From assembly GCF_024764835.1 (NCBI RefSeq), contig NZ_JALIGE010000068.1:1-64000 (forward strand): a DNA stretch of 64,000 nucleotides. Direction: 5' to 3'. This DNA comes from Scandinavium hiltneri (GTDB lineage: Bacteria; Pseudomonadota; Gammaproteobacteria; Enterobacterales; Enterobacteriaceae). A program made the position numbers and the translations under genes. Positions 17,953 through 26,825 of the stretch are shown piece by piece; positions within the stretch are counted from its first letter, which is position 1, and each line of letters opens with the position of its first letter. The notes below the pieces were generated by a model. That model worked only from the letters and a program-made list of their open reading frames with translations, did no database searches and had not been told where the DNA came from.

Positions 17953-18060
17953 TTCGCGTTGCTTCAAGGCGGCAAGGCAGCGTATCCCGATGAGCTTTCA
18001 TGAGTAATGTGATTCGGGTACGTAGACACAGCCAACAAAGATGCAGCTTGAAGTATGACG
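17953..18060. repeat. Degenerate ERIC element between pyrI and ridA
   Basis: The stretch has the layout of an enterobacterial repetitive intergenic consensus: GCGTTGCTTCAAGGCGGCAA at one side, a central dyad with GAGCTTTCATGAGTAA, and CAGCCAACAAAGATGCAGCT near the other end. The centre has diverged from the standard AAGTAAGTGACTGGGGTGAGCG core. Confidence 0.6.
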
Positions 18061-18118
18061 GGTATATAATGGCCCGGTTCCTTTGAAACCTAATCCCGCT
18101 GTCACAAATGGAGACATC

Positions 18119-18505
18119 ATGACTAAAGTTATCGCGACGGAAAATGCACCAGCAGCCATCGGCCCATACGTTCAGGGCGTTGATTTAGGCAGTATGATTA
18201 TCACTTCCGGTCAGATCCCGGTGTGCCCGAAAACCGGCACCGTAGCAGAAGACGTTTCCGCGCAGGCACGCCAGTCTCTGGAAAACGTGCAGGCTATCGT
18301 TGAAGCCGCAGGTCTGAAAGTAAGCGACATCGTGAAAACCACCGTTTTCGTGAAAGATCTCAACGATTTCGCCACCGTTAACGCCACTTATGAAGCATTC
18401 TTCACCGAGCATAACGCGACCTTCCCGGCACGTTCTTGTGTGGAAGTCGCGCGTCTGCCGAAAGATGTGAAAATTGAAATCGAAGCGATTGCTGTTCGTC
18501 GTTAA
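18119..18505 (+). CDS. ridA: RidA, enamine/imine deaminase
   Basis: RidA (YjgF) of 128 residues, the family-typical length. It hydrolyses reactive 2-aminoacrylate and other enamines released by PLP enzymes such as IlvA, protecting them from damage. The catalytic arginine lies in FPARSCVEVARLP (about 102-114), and conserved GPY is seen in AAIGPYVQG. The start at 18119 has GGAG upstream. A TATAAT-like element at 18064-18069 (GGTATATAATGG) suggests its own promoter. Confidence 0.97.
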   Translation: MTKVIATENAPAAIGPYVQGVDLGSMIITSGQIPVCPKTGTVAEDVSAQARQSLENVQAIVEAAGLKVSDIVKTTVFVKDLNDFATVNATYEAFFTEHNATFPARSCVEVARLPKDVKIEIEAIAVRR

Positions 18506-18514
18506 TCGCCACAC

Positions 18515-18577
18515 ATGCCCGGCGGCATTACGCCACCGGGTTTTGTAGGCCCGTGTAAGCAAAGCGCCACCGGGCAA
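18515..18577. repeat. BIME after ridA
   Basis: ATGCCCGGCGGCATTACGCC with ACCGGG, then GTAGGCCCGTGTAAGCAAAG with GCGCCACCGGGCAA: two palindromic units in opposite orientation between convergent ridA and the hexosaminidase gene. Confidence 0.8.
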
Positions 18578-18582
18578 CCGTT

Positions 18583-20976
18583 TTACTCTATCCGCGTCGC
18601 GCGCAGCAGCATTTCCAGCGGATACACCGCGGCAATCACCACTTCATCCTGCGTTTTCGCCGCTTCATCCAGCTGCGACTGAATAGACGCATACTCTTTG
18701 TCATCCAACGTGCCCTGTCGCGCCACCAAGTCGGTTAAACGCAGCCCTAACGCCGCCAGTTTATCGACCTGCAACGCCACCGGCTTCATACTCGCCAGCT
18801 GATGGTTACCGTCGGTCAGCACCAGCACGTCCGCGGTGTTGTTCTGCCAGCGGGTGAAGACGTGACGCAGCGCATCGGCGCTCTCATTATCTTCCGCGTC
18901 GCTTATCAGATTATCCGCCCACTCATTGAGATGACGCACGGTGTTGCTCTCAGCCGGGAGCGCGTCGGCCACGCGGTTCAGCGGCTCAAAGGCGTGATAA
19001 TTCCCGGCCTGGAATTTCAGGTGCTGGCGAGTGTAATACTGTGCAGGCTCAATGGCCTGAGCGAGAATTTGCAGCGGCAGCGTGCTTCCGCCGTTCGCCA
19101 GCCGCGTAAACTGCACCAGCTGCTGCGTGTGCTGTTGCAGCCCGACGGACACCGTCGACCAGCTATCAATCGCCTGCAAGCGCTGATACATATTGTCGGT
19201 GTCGGTCACATCCTTCGCCGACCACAGGCGTTCTGCCACCACGAAACCACGTGGCCACAGGCGGATATCCAGCACCGGAGCGACGATATTTTCCGCCCAC
19301 AGCGCGGCTTCGCCACCCAGCAGATTCTTCTGCTGCGCGTCATCCGGCACCACCGGTTGAATGCCTTTCGGCACATCATCCAGGCGCTCGCCGCTGATCG
19401 GATAGCGGACGTTGCCCACCAGGAAATAACCTTTCAGTTGGTCATCGTGAATGCTCAGCACCGGGCGGGTTGCACCCATCCAGGTATCGACCGTGAAGGT
19501 CACCTGATCCGGGCTCAGCCATTCGATATCATCCACCGCACGGCGGGATTTGCCTTTAAAATCAATAAATCCTCGCCACTCCTGGTCGCCTTTGACCAAC
19601 GTAAAGGTGCCTTCCACGGCGCTGCCTTTCAGGCGCGGCATGGTGAAAGTCCAGCTCTGAGCGCTGTCGGCGTCGCTGATTTTGTCCACGCCGTTCAGAC
19701 CCTGCGGCACGATTTCATTGCGATAGTGATAGGCGGCACTTTGCGGCTGATCGAGGTAGAACCCGGTCGACAGAATGCCCTTATAGCCATTTTTCGTCAC
19801 TTCACCCAGCGCGTCCTGCCCTTGCCAGGACTGGATCAGAATACTTTTCGGCAGGTCCGGGTGATAAATTTCATCCCAGCCGACCATCTGGCGATGGTGT
19901 TTTTCGAGGATAGTTTCCAGCTTGCGGTTGAAGTACGCCTGCAGCGCGTGACTGTCCGCCAGCGTGTTCTCCTGCATAAATTTCTGAATCGCCGGATTGT
20001 TTTTCCACTGGGTATCGTCCACTTCATCGCCGCCGATGTGCAGATACGGATCCGGGAAGATAGCCGCCAGTTCGCCGACCATTGCGTCCGCAAAGGCGTA
20101 AGTCGCTTCTTTTGTTGGATCAAGCACCGGCTTCAGCACGCCCCAATGGCGCTCCATTTCATAGGGGCCCGGCGCGCTCATCAGCTCCGGGTACGCCACC
20201 GCAATGGCCGAGGCGTGCCCCGGCATATCGATTTCCGGTACCACACGAATGCCGCGATCTGCGGCGTAGCGCACGATGTCTTTCATCTGCGCCGGGGTAT
20301 AGAACTTGCCGTCACTGGCGAGCTGTTGCAGTTTCGGGTAACGGGTCGATGCAAAACGCCAGCCCTGATCGTCGGTCAGATGCCAGTGGAAGACGTTGAG
20401 TTTGGCTGCCGCCATGCCATCGAGTTGACGTTTGATATCTTCAATCGGCAGGAAGTGACGCGCGGAATCCAACAGTACGCCACGCCATGGGAAGCGAGGC
20501 GCATCCTCAATGGTGACGTAAGGAATAGCGGTGTTGTCCGGGCCGTTTTGCAACAGCTGCAGCAGCGTTTCAATGCCGTGCATCGCGCCAAAGCGGGTGT
20601 TGGCGGTGAGCTTCACACCGCTTTCATCGACCACCAGCTTATAGCTTTCATCGCTATCCGGGCGCGGGATGGCCGGAACTTTACGCGCGATGACGATATC
20701 AATCGTCGGTGATTTTGCAGGCGCACTTTGCGGCACCATTTCCCAGCCGGTCTGACGGCCAATGCGCTCGCGCAGACGGTTTACCGCGTCCCCTAAATCA
20801 TCACCGGAAAGATTGATGGTGAGCTGGTTATTCAGCACCAGCGCCCCCTGCGCCGAAGGGCGTTCGACCTGAGCCGGCCACGGCATCAGCGGTAAATCTC
20901 CGGCTGGCGTTGCCAGCGCAAAGCCGCTCAATAAGAGTCCGGTCGTCAACAAGCTGTAGCGCACAGTTTTAAGCAT
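18583..20976 (-). CDS. Secreted beta-N-acetylhexosaminidase (GH20)
   Basis: Glycoside hydrolase family 20 protein of 797 residues. A Sec signal peptide (MLKTVRYSLL..., cut near ALA-22) sends it to the periplasm or beyond. A GH20b domain (about 28-150) precedes the catalytic barrel, with FHWHLTDDQGWR (196-207), EIDMPGH (248-254) and the catalytic pair Asp317-Glu318 in HIGGDEVD. It should release terminal GlcNAc from chitobiose or glycan ends by substrate-assisted catalysis. The C-terminal part (about 450-600) looks like an added beta domain. The start at 20976 fits the signal peptide. It stands alone, between ridA and mgtA, and has no recognised symbol. Confidence 0.9.
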   Translation of the reverse strand: MLKTVRYSLLTTGLLLSGFALATPAGDLPLMPWPAQVERPSAQGALVLNNQLTINLSGDDLGDAVNRLRERIGRQTGWEMVPQSAPAKSPTIDIVIARKVPAIPRPDSDESYKLVVDESGVKLTANTRFGAMHGIETLLQLLQNGPDNTAIPYVTIEDAPRFPWRGVLLDSARHFLPIEDIKRQLDGMAAAKLNVFHWHLTDDQGWRFASTRYPKLQQLASDGKFYTPAQMKDIVRYAADRGIRVVPEIDMPGHASAIAVAYPELMSAPGPYEMERHWGVLKPVLDPTKEATYAFADAMVGELAAIFPDPYLHIGGDEVDDTQWKNNPAIQKFMQENTLADSHALQAYFNRKLETILEKHHRQMVGWDEIYHPDLPKSILIQSWQGQDALGEVTKNGYKGILSTGFYLDQPQSAAYHYRNEIVPQGLNGVDKISDADSAQSWTFTMPRLKGSAVEGTFTLVKGDQEWRGFIDFKGKSRRAVDDIEWLSPDQVTFTVDTWMGATRPVLSIHDDQLKGYFLVGNVRYPISGERLDDVPKGIQPVVPDDAQQKNLLGGEAALWAENIVAPVLDIRLWPRGFVVAERLWSAKDVTDTDNMYQRLQAIDSWSTVSVGLQQHTQQLVQFTRLANGGSTLPLQILAQAIEPAQYYTRQHLKFQAGNYHAFEPLNRVADALPAESNTVRHLNEWADNLISDAEDNESADALRHVFTRWQNNTADVLVLTDGNHQLASMKPVALQVDKLAALGLRLTDLVARQGTLDDKEYASIQSQLDEAAKTQDEVVIAAVYPLEMLLRATRIE

Positions 20977-21100
20977 GAGGGTTCCTTTATGACGGGCCAA
21001 AAAAAGGCAATCCAATGAGGTAACACGGGGGATATTAAGGGTCAAGAGCGAGGCGCGACCTGCGTCACAACTTATTGGTAATTCAGTAAAATACCAGGTC

Positions 21101-21142
21101 CCTCACCCCGACCCTCTTTTCTCAAAGAGGGTCGGGGTGAGG
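21101..21142. repeat. Perfect 19-bp inverted repeat
   Basis: CCTCACCCCGACCCTCTTT at 21101-21119 pairs exactly with 21124-21142 across a four-base loop. It is of the ccctcacccc/ggggtgaggg intergenic repeat class and sits just after the mgtA stop codon, where it can end or protect that transcript. There is no T-tract. Confidence 0.8.
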
Positions 21143-21149
21143 AGAAGGA

Positions 21150-23858
21150 TTATTGCCAGCCATAACGCCGGGTATAGACCCCTTTCACCAGCTGCGTCAG
21201 CGTCATATACCCCACCAGAATCGCCACCAGCCATGGGAAATAGGAAAGCGGCAGCGCCTGCAGCGACAGATACGACGCCAGCGGCGAGAACGGCAGCGCG
21301 ATACCGACCACCATCACCACCAGGGTCATCACAATCAGCGGCCAGGCAGCACGGCTCTGGATGAACGGAATTCGGCGCGTACGGATCATGTGCACAATCA
21401 GGGTCTGCGACAACAGCCCAACCACGAACCAGCCGGACTGGAACAGCGTCTGGTGTTCAGGCGTATTGGCGTGGAACACAAACCACATCAGGCAAAACGT
21501 CAGAATGTCGAAAATGGAGCTGATTGGGCCGAAGAAAATCATGAAACGTCCCAAATCTGCCGGGTTCCAGCGCTGCGGCTTCTGAATTTGCTCGTCGTCG
21601 ACGTTATCAAACGGGATTGCCACCTGGGATACATCGTACAGCAGGTTCTGAATCAGTAAGTGCAACGGCAGCATCGGCAGGAACGGCAGGAAGGCGCTCG
21701 CCACCAGCACGCTGAAGACGTTACCGAAATTAGAACTGGCGGTCATTTTGATGTATTTCAGCATGTTGGCGAAGGTCCGACGGCCTTCAATCACCCCTTC
21801 TTCCAGCACCATCAGGCTTTTTTCCAGCAGAATGATGTCTGCCGCTTCACGGGCGATATCCACCGCACCGTCGACGGAAATCCCGATATCCGCCGCACGC
21901 AGCGCGGGTGCATCGTTGATGCCGTCACCCATAAAGCCGACCACGTGACCTTCGCGTTTCAGCAGCGTGACGATGCGTTCTTTATGCATCGGCGTCAGGC
22001 GCGCGAACAGCGTGGTGCGTTTTGCCAACGCCGCCAGCGCGTCGTCGCTCATCGCATCCAGGCTGCTGCCGATCACTACCTCGCCCACATCCAGCCCGAC
22101 TTCGTGACACACTTTCGCCGCCACTAATTCGCTGTCGCCGGTGAGGATTTTGACGCTGATGCCGCTCGCCTTCAGCGCTTTCAGCGCCGGTGCTGTGGTT
22201 TCTTTCGGCGGATCGAGGAACGCAATGTAGCCTTCGAGGGTAAGATCCGATTCATCAATACGCTGATAATCCCCTTCGCGCGCAGGCAGATATTTCGTCG
22301 CCACCGCCACCACGCGCAGGCCCTGACGGTTGAGAGTGTCGGTCACGCGTTTGATACGGCGCAGCATGGTGTCGTCCAGCGGCACAATGTCACCGTTGTA
22401 GCGCACCTGGGTACAAACGTTGAGGATTTCCTGCAACGCGCCTTTGCAAATCAGCTGATGCACGTCGTCCTGCTCGGCCACGACGACTGACATCCGGCGG
22501 CGTTCAAAGTCGAATGGGATCTCGTCAATTTTCTGCCAGCGTTCGGACAGCCCACGCGCCGAGTTTTCATCGACGCCTTCCAGCACCGCGGTATCCAGTA
22601 GGTTTTTCAGCCCGGTCTGATAATGGCTGTTCAACCAGGCGTTATGCAGCACGCGCTCGCTGGTTTTGCCGGAGATGTCGGTGTGATTCTCCAGCACGAT
22701 TTTGTCCTGCGTCAGCGTCCCGGTTTTGTCGGTGCAAAGAATGTCCATCGCGCCAAAGTTCTGGATGGCGTCGAGGTGTTTAACGATAACTTTCTGTTTT
22801 GACAGCTTCACTGCCCCGCGCGCCAGCGTCGAGGTGACGATCATCGGCAGCATTTCCGGCGTCAGCCCGACCGCCACGGACAGCGCAAACAGCGCCGCTT
22901 CCCACCAGTCACCTTTGGTGTAGCCGTTGATCAGCAGCACCACCGGCGCCATCACCAGCATAAAACGAATCAACAACATGCTGACGCGGCTGATGCCTTT
23001 CTGGAAAGCGTTCGGCTCGTTTTCCTGCTCGCTCACGCGCCCGGCCAGTTGACCAAACCAGGTATTGCCGCCGGTCGCGAAGACAATCGCCTGCGCCGTG
23101 CCGCTCACCACGTTGGTGCCCATAAAGCAAACCGTGTCGCTTTCAAGCGGGTTATTTTGCTGCGGCATACGGGTGCGCGCCACTTTCTCTACCGGCAACG
23201 ATTCTCCGGTGAGTGAGGCCTGAGCCACGAACAGATCGCGGGCCTGAAACACGCGAAGATCCGCCGGGATCATATCTCCGGCAGACAGTTTCACGATATC
23301 GCCCTGCACCAGCCGATCGATGGGGATCTCCAGCCAACGGCTTTCGCCCCGATCGTTAACCACGCGCAGCACCGTCGCGGTGTTGCTGACCATCGCTTTC
23401 AGCGCATCCGCCGCTTTGGTGGATCGCGCTTCCTGAATGAAGTTCAGCAGGGTGGAGATCCCCACCATCAGCGCGATCACTCCGGCCGCAAACACGTCTT
23501 CGGTGGAGTACGAAATGGCCCCGAGAATGGTCAGCAGCAGGTTGAACGGGTTGCGATAGCACAGCCACAGATGCACCCACCACGGCGACGGTTTCTGCGC
23601 CGGGATCACGTTGCTGCCGTGCTGTTCGCGGGCGCCTTCGACTTCCGACGCGTTCAGCCCTTCCGGGTGACTGTTAAAGGCGCGCCAGATTTCATTTTCA
23701 TCCATCCTCGCCACGTTAAGACACTGTTTGCTTAACGAATCCGGGATTGGCGTTGAAGCCAAATTTTTTCCGTCAGGCAGCGGATCGCGGCTAACCAGAC
23801 GATGTGGCAGGTGGCGGCTGAGCTGCGCGAACAGCTGCCGTGTGAAGTTTTTCAGCAT
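21150..23858 (-). CDS. mgtA: MgtA, magnesium-importing P-type ATPase
   Basis: P3B-type ATPase of 902 residues that imports Mg2+ across the inner membrane. Visible motifs are the actuator loop LTGES, the phosphorylation site DKTGTLTQDK, nucleotide-domain KGA and the hinge GDGINDAPAL, with about ten membrane helices. The sequence is very close to E. coli MgtA except at the N-terminus. The start at 23858 (MLKNFTRQ) is chosen over one seven codons upstream. A leader with the mgtL peptide lies ahead, so control by Mg2+ through the leader, and probably by PhoP, is expected. Confidence 0.97.
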   Translation of the reverse strand: MLKNFTRQLFAQLSRHLPHRLVSRDPLPDGKNLASTPIPDSLSKQCLNVARMDENEIWRAFNSHPEGLNASEVEGAREQHGSNVIPAQKPSPWWVHLWLCYRNPFNLLLTILGAISYSTEDVFAAGVIALMVGISTLLNFIQEARSTKAADALKAMVSNTATVLRVVNDRGESRWLEIPIDRLVQGDIVKLSAGDMIPADLRVFQARDLFVAQASLTGESLPVEKVARTRMPQQNNPLESDTVCFMGTNVVSGTAQAIVFATGGNTWFGQLAGRVSEQENEPNAFQKGISRVSMLLIRFMLVMAPVVLLINGYTKGDWWEAALFALSVAVGLTPEMLPMIVTSTLARGAVKLSKQKVIVKHLDAIQNFGAMDILCTDKTGTLTQDKIVLENHTDISGKTSERVLHNAWLNSHYQTGLKNLLDTAVLEGVDENSARGLSERWQKIDEIPFDFERRRMSVVVAEQDDVHQLICKGALQEILNVCTQVRYNGDIVPLDDTMLRRIKRVTDTLNRQGLRVVAVATKYLPAREGDYQRIDESDLTLEGYIAFLDPPKETTAPALKALKASGISVKILTGDSELVAAKVCHEVGLDVGEVVIGSSLDAMSDDALAALAKRTTLFARLTPMHKERIVTLLKREGHVVGFMGDGINDAPALRAADIGISVDGAVDIAREAADIILLEKSLMVLEEGVIEGRRTFANMLKYIKMTASSNFGNVFSVLVASAFLPFLPMLPLHLLIQNLLYDVSQVAIPFDNVDDEQIQKPQRWNPADLGRFMIFFGPISSIFDILTFCLMWFVFHANTPEHQTLFQSGWFVVGLLSQTLIVHMIRTRRIPFIQSRAAWPLIVMTLVVMVVGIALPFSPLASYLSLQALPLSYFPWLVAILVGYMTLTQLVKGVYTRRYGWQ

Positions 23859-24254
23859 AATACGTCCCTCTGCGCTCACCGTTCGGCGATCGCGGGTTTC
23901 TTACAGGCACAGCAAAGCCGCACCTGAAGGGTACTTTAAGAGTTAAAACAGGGACATCAAAGAAGTGACGTCACTGCCTCACGCGTTGTCCGGCAAGGCA
24001 GCGAAAGACTGGCTTACCGGAAAAAAATGTTGCTCCATCGATGATGGGGAGTGGGATCGGGATCCATACAGCCTCCGGTAAGTGAAATAAACGGCGCGAA
24101 CTATACGCCTTTAACCCTACAATGCGTAGCGACAATGCCATTATCTTACCCCCCCGACACTAAACGGAACGTATACCAGACTTTACTCATTGAACTGTTT
24201 CTCGACGCGTTTACGCTTATAATCACTTCGCCTTTACTGACACGGGAAAAAAGG
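23859..24254. promoter_or_regulatory. mgtA leader and divergent mgtA/treR promoter region
   Basis: No other gene lies in these 396 bases. The mgtA-proximal half (about 23859-24120 on the minus strand) corresponds to the long Mg2+-sensing 5' leader known in E. coli and Salmonella, and holds mgtL. A GTTTA PhoP half-site is present at 24161-24165 (minus), but I do not see a convincing second half at the standard spacing. On the plus strand a TATAAT at 24218-24223, about 30 bases before treR, is a likely -10. Confidence 0.6.
24014..24067 (-). CDS. mgtL: MgtL, mgtA leader peptide
   Basis: A 17-codon frame on the minus strand starts ATG at 24065-24067 after a perfect GGAGG and ends TAA at 24014-24016. 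It encodes MDPDPTPHHRWSNIFFR. E. coli MgtL is [17 protein letters not shown]: same length, with the Pro-containing start and final FR kept. In the known mechanism, slow translation of the acidic/proline codons at low Mg2+ or low proline prevents Rho-dependent termination and allows mgtA transcription. It is too short for standard gene calls. Confidence 0.88.
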   Translation of the reverse strand: MDPDPTPHHRWSNIFFR

Positions 24255-25202
24255 ATGCAAAACCGGCTGACTATCAAAGACATTGCGCGCTTAAGCGGCG
24301 TCGGGAAATCGACCGTCTCCCGCGTCCTGAATAATGAAAGCGGCGTCAGCCAACGCACCCGTGAACGGGTGGAAGCGGTGATGAATCAGCACGACTTTTC
24401 CCCTTCCCGTTCAGCCCGGGCGATGCGCGGTCAGAGCGATAAAGTGGTGGCGATCATCTTGAGCCGTCTGGATTCGCTGTCGGAAAACCTCGCGGTGCAG
24501 ACCATGCTCCCGGCCTTCTACGAGCAGGGTTACGACCCTATCATGATGGAAAGCCAGTTCTCCGCGGAGAAGGTGACGGAGCATCTCGGCATGTTGCGAC
24601 GTCGCAATATCGATGGCGTGGTGCTGTTTGGGTTTACCGGTATTTCCGACGCGATACTTGCGCCGTGGCGCGAAACCCTGGTAATGCTGGCGCGCGATGC
24701 CAAAGGCATTGCCTCGGTGTGCTACGACGATGAAGGGGCCATCACGCTGCTGATGCAGTCGCTGTTCGATAAAGGCCACCGCCACATCAGCTATCTCGGC
24801 GTGCCGCACAGCGATGTGACCACCGGAAAGCGCCGTCACGATGCGTACCTCACCTTCTGCAAACAATACAAACTGCACCCGGTCGCCGCACTGCCCGGTC
24901 TGGCGATGAAACAGGGTTACGACGCTGTCGCCAGCGTGACCCACAGCGAAACCACCGCGCTGGTGTGCGCCACCGACACCCTGGCACTTGGCGCCAGCAA
25001 ATATCTGCAAGAACAGCGCAACGACACCCTGCAACTCGCCAGCGTCGGCAACACGCCGCTGATGAAGTTCCTGCACCCGGAAATCGTGACCGTTGATCCC
25101 GGCTACGGCGAGGCTGGACGCCAGGCCGCGCATCAGTTGATCGAACAGATCAACGGCCGTGCACAGCCACAACAGCTGGTGATCCCCGCCGCCCTGACCT
25201 GA
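24255..25202 (+). CDS. treR: TreR, trehalose operon repressor
   Basis: LacI-family repressor of 315 residues, the E. coli length. The N-terminal helix-turn-helix reads LTIKDIARLSGVGKSTVSRVL (helix 2 within VGKSTVSRV), followed by a periplasmic-binding-like effector domain for trehalose-6-phosphate. AAAAAGGA precedes ATG 24255. Its target is probably the perfect GGGAACGTTCCC palindrome just downstream, in front of treB. It is in the same orientation as treB and divergent from mgtA. Confidence 0.97.
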   Translation: MQNRLTIKDIARLSGVGKSTVSRVLNNESGVSQRTRERVEAVMNQHDFSPSRSARAMRGQSDKVVAIILSRLDSLSENLAVQTMLPAFYEQGYDPIMMESQFSAEKVTEHLGMLRRRNIDGVVLFGFTGISDAILAPWRETLVMLARDAKGIASVCYDDEGAITLLMQSLFDKGHRHISYLGVPHSDVTTGKRRHDAYLTFCKQYKLHPVAALPGLAMKQGYDAVASVTHSETTALVCATDTLALGASKYLQEQRNDTLQLASVGNTPLMKFLHPEIVTVDPGYGEAGRQAAHQLIEQINGRAQPQQLVIPAALT

Positions 25203-25250
25203 CCTTTCCCCGCCCGAAAAAACGATTTATTGTGATCGCCGCCCCGCTTC

Positions 25251-25262
25251 GGGAACGTTCCC
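25251..25262 (+). promoter_or_regulatory. TreR operator in front of treBC
   Basis: The perfect 12-bp palindrome GGGAACGTTCCC has the GC-centred layout of LacI-family operators and lies between treR and treB, about 90 bases before the treB start. TGTGA at 25230-25234 may be half of a CRP site; the second half is weak. Confidence 0.75.
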
Positions 25263-25352
25263 ATTTTGCAAAATAAGCGAAACGGATAGGCTTGCGTCCA
25301 GTCATATAACACTCAACCCAACGTCCAACACGAAATCATTCGATGAGGCTCC

Positions 25353-26774
25353 ATGATGAGCAAAGTCAGACAACAGGATATCGATCAGCTGATCGCATTG
25401 GTGGGCGGTCGGAACAACATCGCCACCGTCAGCCACTGCATTACCCGCCTGCGTTTCGTGCTGAACTCCCCGGCGGAGGCCAACCCAAAAGCCATCGAAG
25501 AATTGCCGATGGTTAAAGGCTGCTTTACCAACGCCGGGCAGTTTCAGGTGGTTATCGGCACCGAAGTGGGCGATTACTACAAAGTGTTGATCGCCAGCAC
25601 CGGACAAGCGTCGGCCGACAAAGAGCAGGCCAAACTGGCGGCGCGCCAGAACATGAAATGGCACGAGCGGATGATCTCGCACTTCGCGGAGATTTTCTTC
25701 CCACTGCTGCCCGCGCTGATCAGCGGCGGCCTGATCCTCGGTTTTCGAAACGTTATCGGTGATGTACCGATGAGCAACGGCCAGACACTGGCGCAGATGT
25801 ATCCGGGCCTGAAAACCCTGTATGACTTCCTGTGGCTGATTGGCGAAGCCATCTTCTTCTATCTGCCGGTCGGCATCTGCTGGTCTGCGGTCAAGAAAAT
25901 GGGCGGCACGCCGATCCTCGGCATCGTACTGGGCGTCACGCTGGTTTCTCCGCAGTTGATGAACGCTTACGAACTCGGCAGCAAAATCCCGGACGTATGG
26001 AACTTCGGCCTGTTTGCGATTGAGAAAGTCGGCTATCAGGCGCAGGTGATCCCGGCATTACTGGCGGGTCTGGCGCTCGGTATGATTGAAACACGCCTCA
26101 AACGCATCGTCCCGGATTACCTGTATCTGGTTGTGGTGCCCGTGTGCTCGCTGATCCTCGCGGTGTTCCTGGCCCACGCGCTTATCGGCCCGTTTGGCCG
26201 CATGATTGGTGACGGCGTGGCCTTCGCGGTACGTCACCTGATGACCGGCAGCTTCGCACCCATTGGTGCCGCATTGTTCGGCTTCCTGTATGCGCCGCTG
26301 GTGATTACCGGCGTGCATCAGACTACGCTCGCCATCGACATGCAGATGATTCAGAGCATGGGCGGCACGCCGGTGTGGCCGCTGATTGCGCTGTCGAATA
26401 TTGCGCAAGCCTCGGCGGTGGTCGGCATCATTATCTGTAGCAAGAAACACAACGAGCGTGAGATTTCCGTACCCGCCGCCATTTCCGCCTTCCTCGGCGT
26501 GACCGAACCGGCGATGTACGGCATCAACCTCAAATACCGCTTCCCGATGCTGTGTGCAATGGTCGGCTCTGGTCTCGCGGGCCTGCTGTGTGGCCTGAAC
26601 GGCGTGATGGCAAACGGCATTGGTGTCGGTGGCCTGCCGGGCATCCTCTCCATTCAGCCCACCTTCTGGCAGGTGTATGCCGTCGCGATGGCGATTGCAG
26701 TGATTATCCCGATTGTCCTCACCACCGCGGTGTACCAGCGTAAGCACCGTCAGGGCACGCTGCAAATTGTATAA
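25353..26774 (+). CDS. treB: TreB, trehalose-specific PTS EIIBC
   Basis: PTS permease of 473 residues that takes up trehalose as trehalose-6-phosphate. The EIIB domain (1-85) carries the phosphorylated cysteine in TVSHCITRLRFVL (near residue 29). The EIIC domain (about 105-460) has some ten membrane segments and the GITEPAMYGIN-type motif (here GVTEPAMYGIN). It lacks an EIIA domain and is expected to take phosphate from the glucose EIIA (Crr), as in E. coli. First gene of treBC. Confidence 0.97.
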   Translation: MMSKVRQQDIDQLIALVGGRNNIATVSHCITRLRFVLNSPAEANPKAIEELPMVKGCFTNAGQFQVVIGTEVGDYYKVLIASTGQASADKEQAKLAARQNMKWHERMISHFAEIFFPLLPALISGGLILGFRNVIGDVPMSNGQTLAQMYPGLKTLYDFLWLIGEAIFFYLPVGICWSAVKKMGGTPILGIVLGVTLVSPQLMNAYELGSKIPDVWNFGLFAIEKVGYQAQVIPALLAGLALGMIETRLKRIVPDYLYLVVVPVCSLILAVFLAHALIGPFGRMIGDGVAFAVRHLMTGSFAPIGAALFGFLYAPLVITGVHQTTLAIDMQMIQSMGGTPVWPLIALSNIAQASAVVGIIICSKKHNEREISVPAAISAFLGVTEPAMYGINLKYRFPMLCAMVGSGLAGLLCGLNGVMANGIGVGGLPGILSIQPTFWQVYAVAMAIAVIIPIVLTTAVYQRKHRQGTLQIV

Positions 26775-26782
26775 ATCCTTTT

Positions 26783-26812
26783 GGGGCGCGTTTGCGCCCC
26801 GTTCTGTTTTAA
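26783..26812 (+). terminator. Intra-operon hairpin between treB and treC
   Basis: GGGGCGC, loop GTTT, GCGCCCC, followed by GTTCTGTTTT, in the 51-base gap. It probably acts as a partial terminator or RNA-stabilising stem that sets the treB:treC ratio. Confidence 0.55.
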
Positions 26813-26825
26813 CCAGGAAAGTCTT

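Noticed and set aside
18802..20712. A 636-codon plus-strand frame opposite the hexosaminidase gene
   Set aside because: It is a mirror of a high-GC gene with full GH20 motifs; its translation is Arg/His/Val-rich, without recognisable domains, and it has no ribosome-binding site.
24089..24165. A canonical PhoP box for mgtA
   Set aside because: Only isolated GTTTA half-sites were found, without a second half at five-base spacing, so a PhoP box is not reported as a feature.
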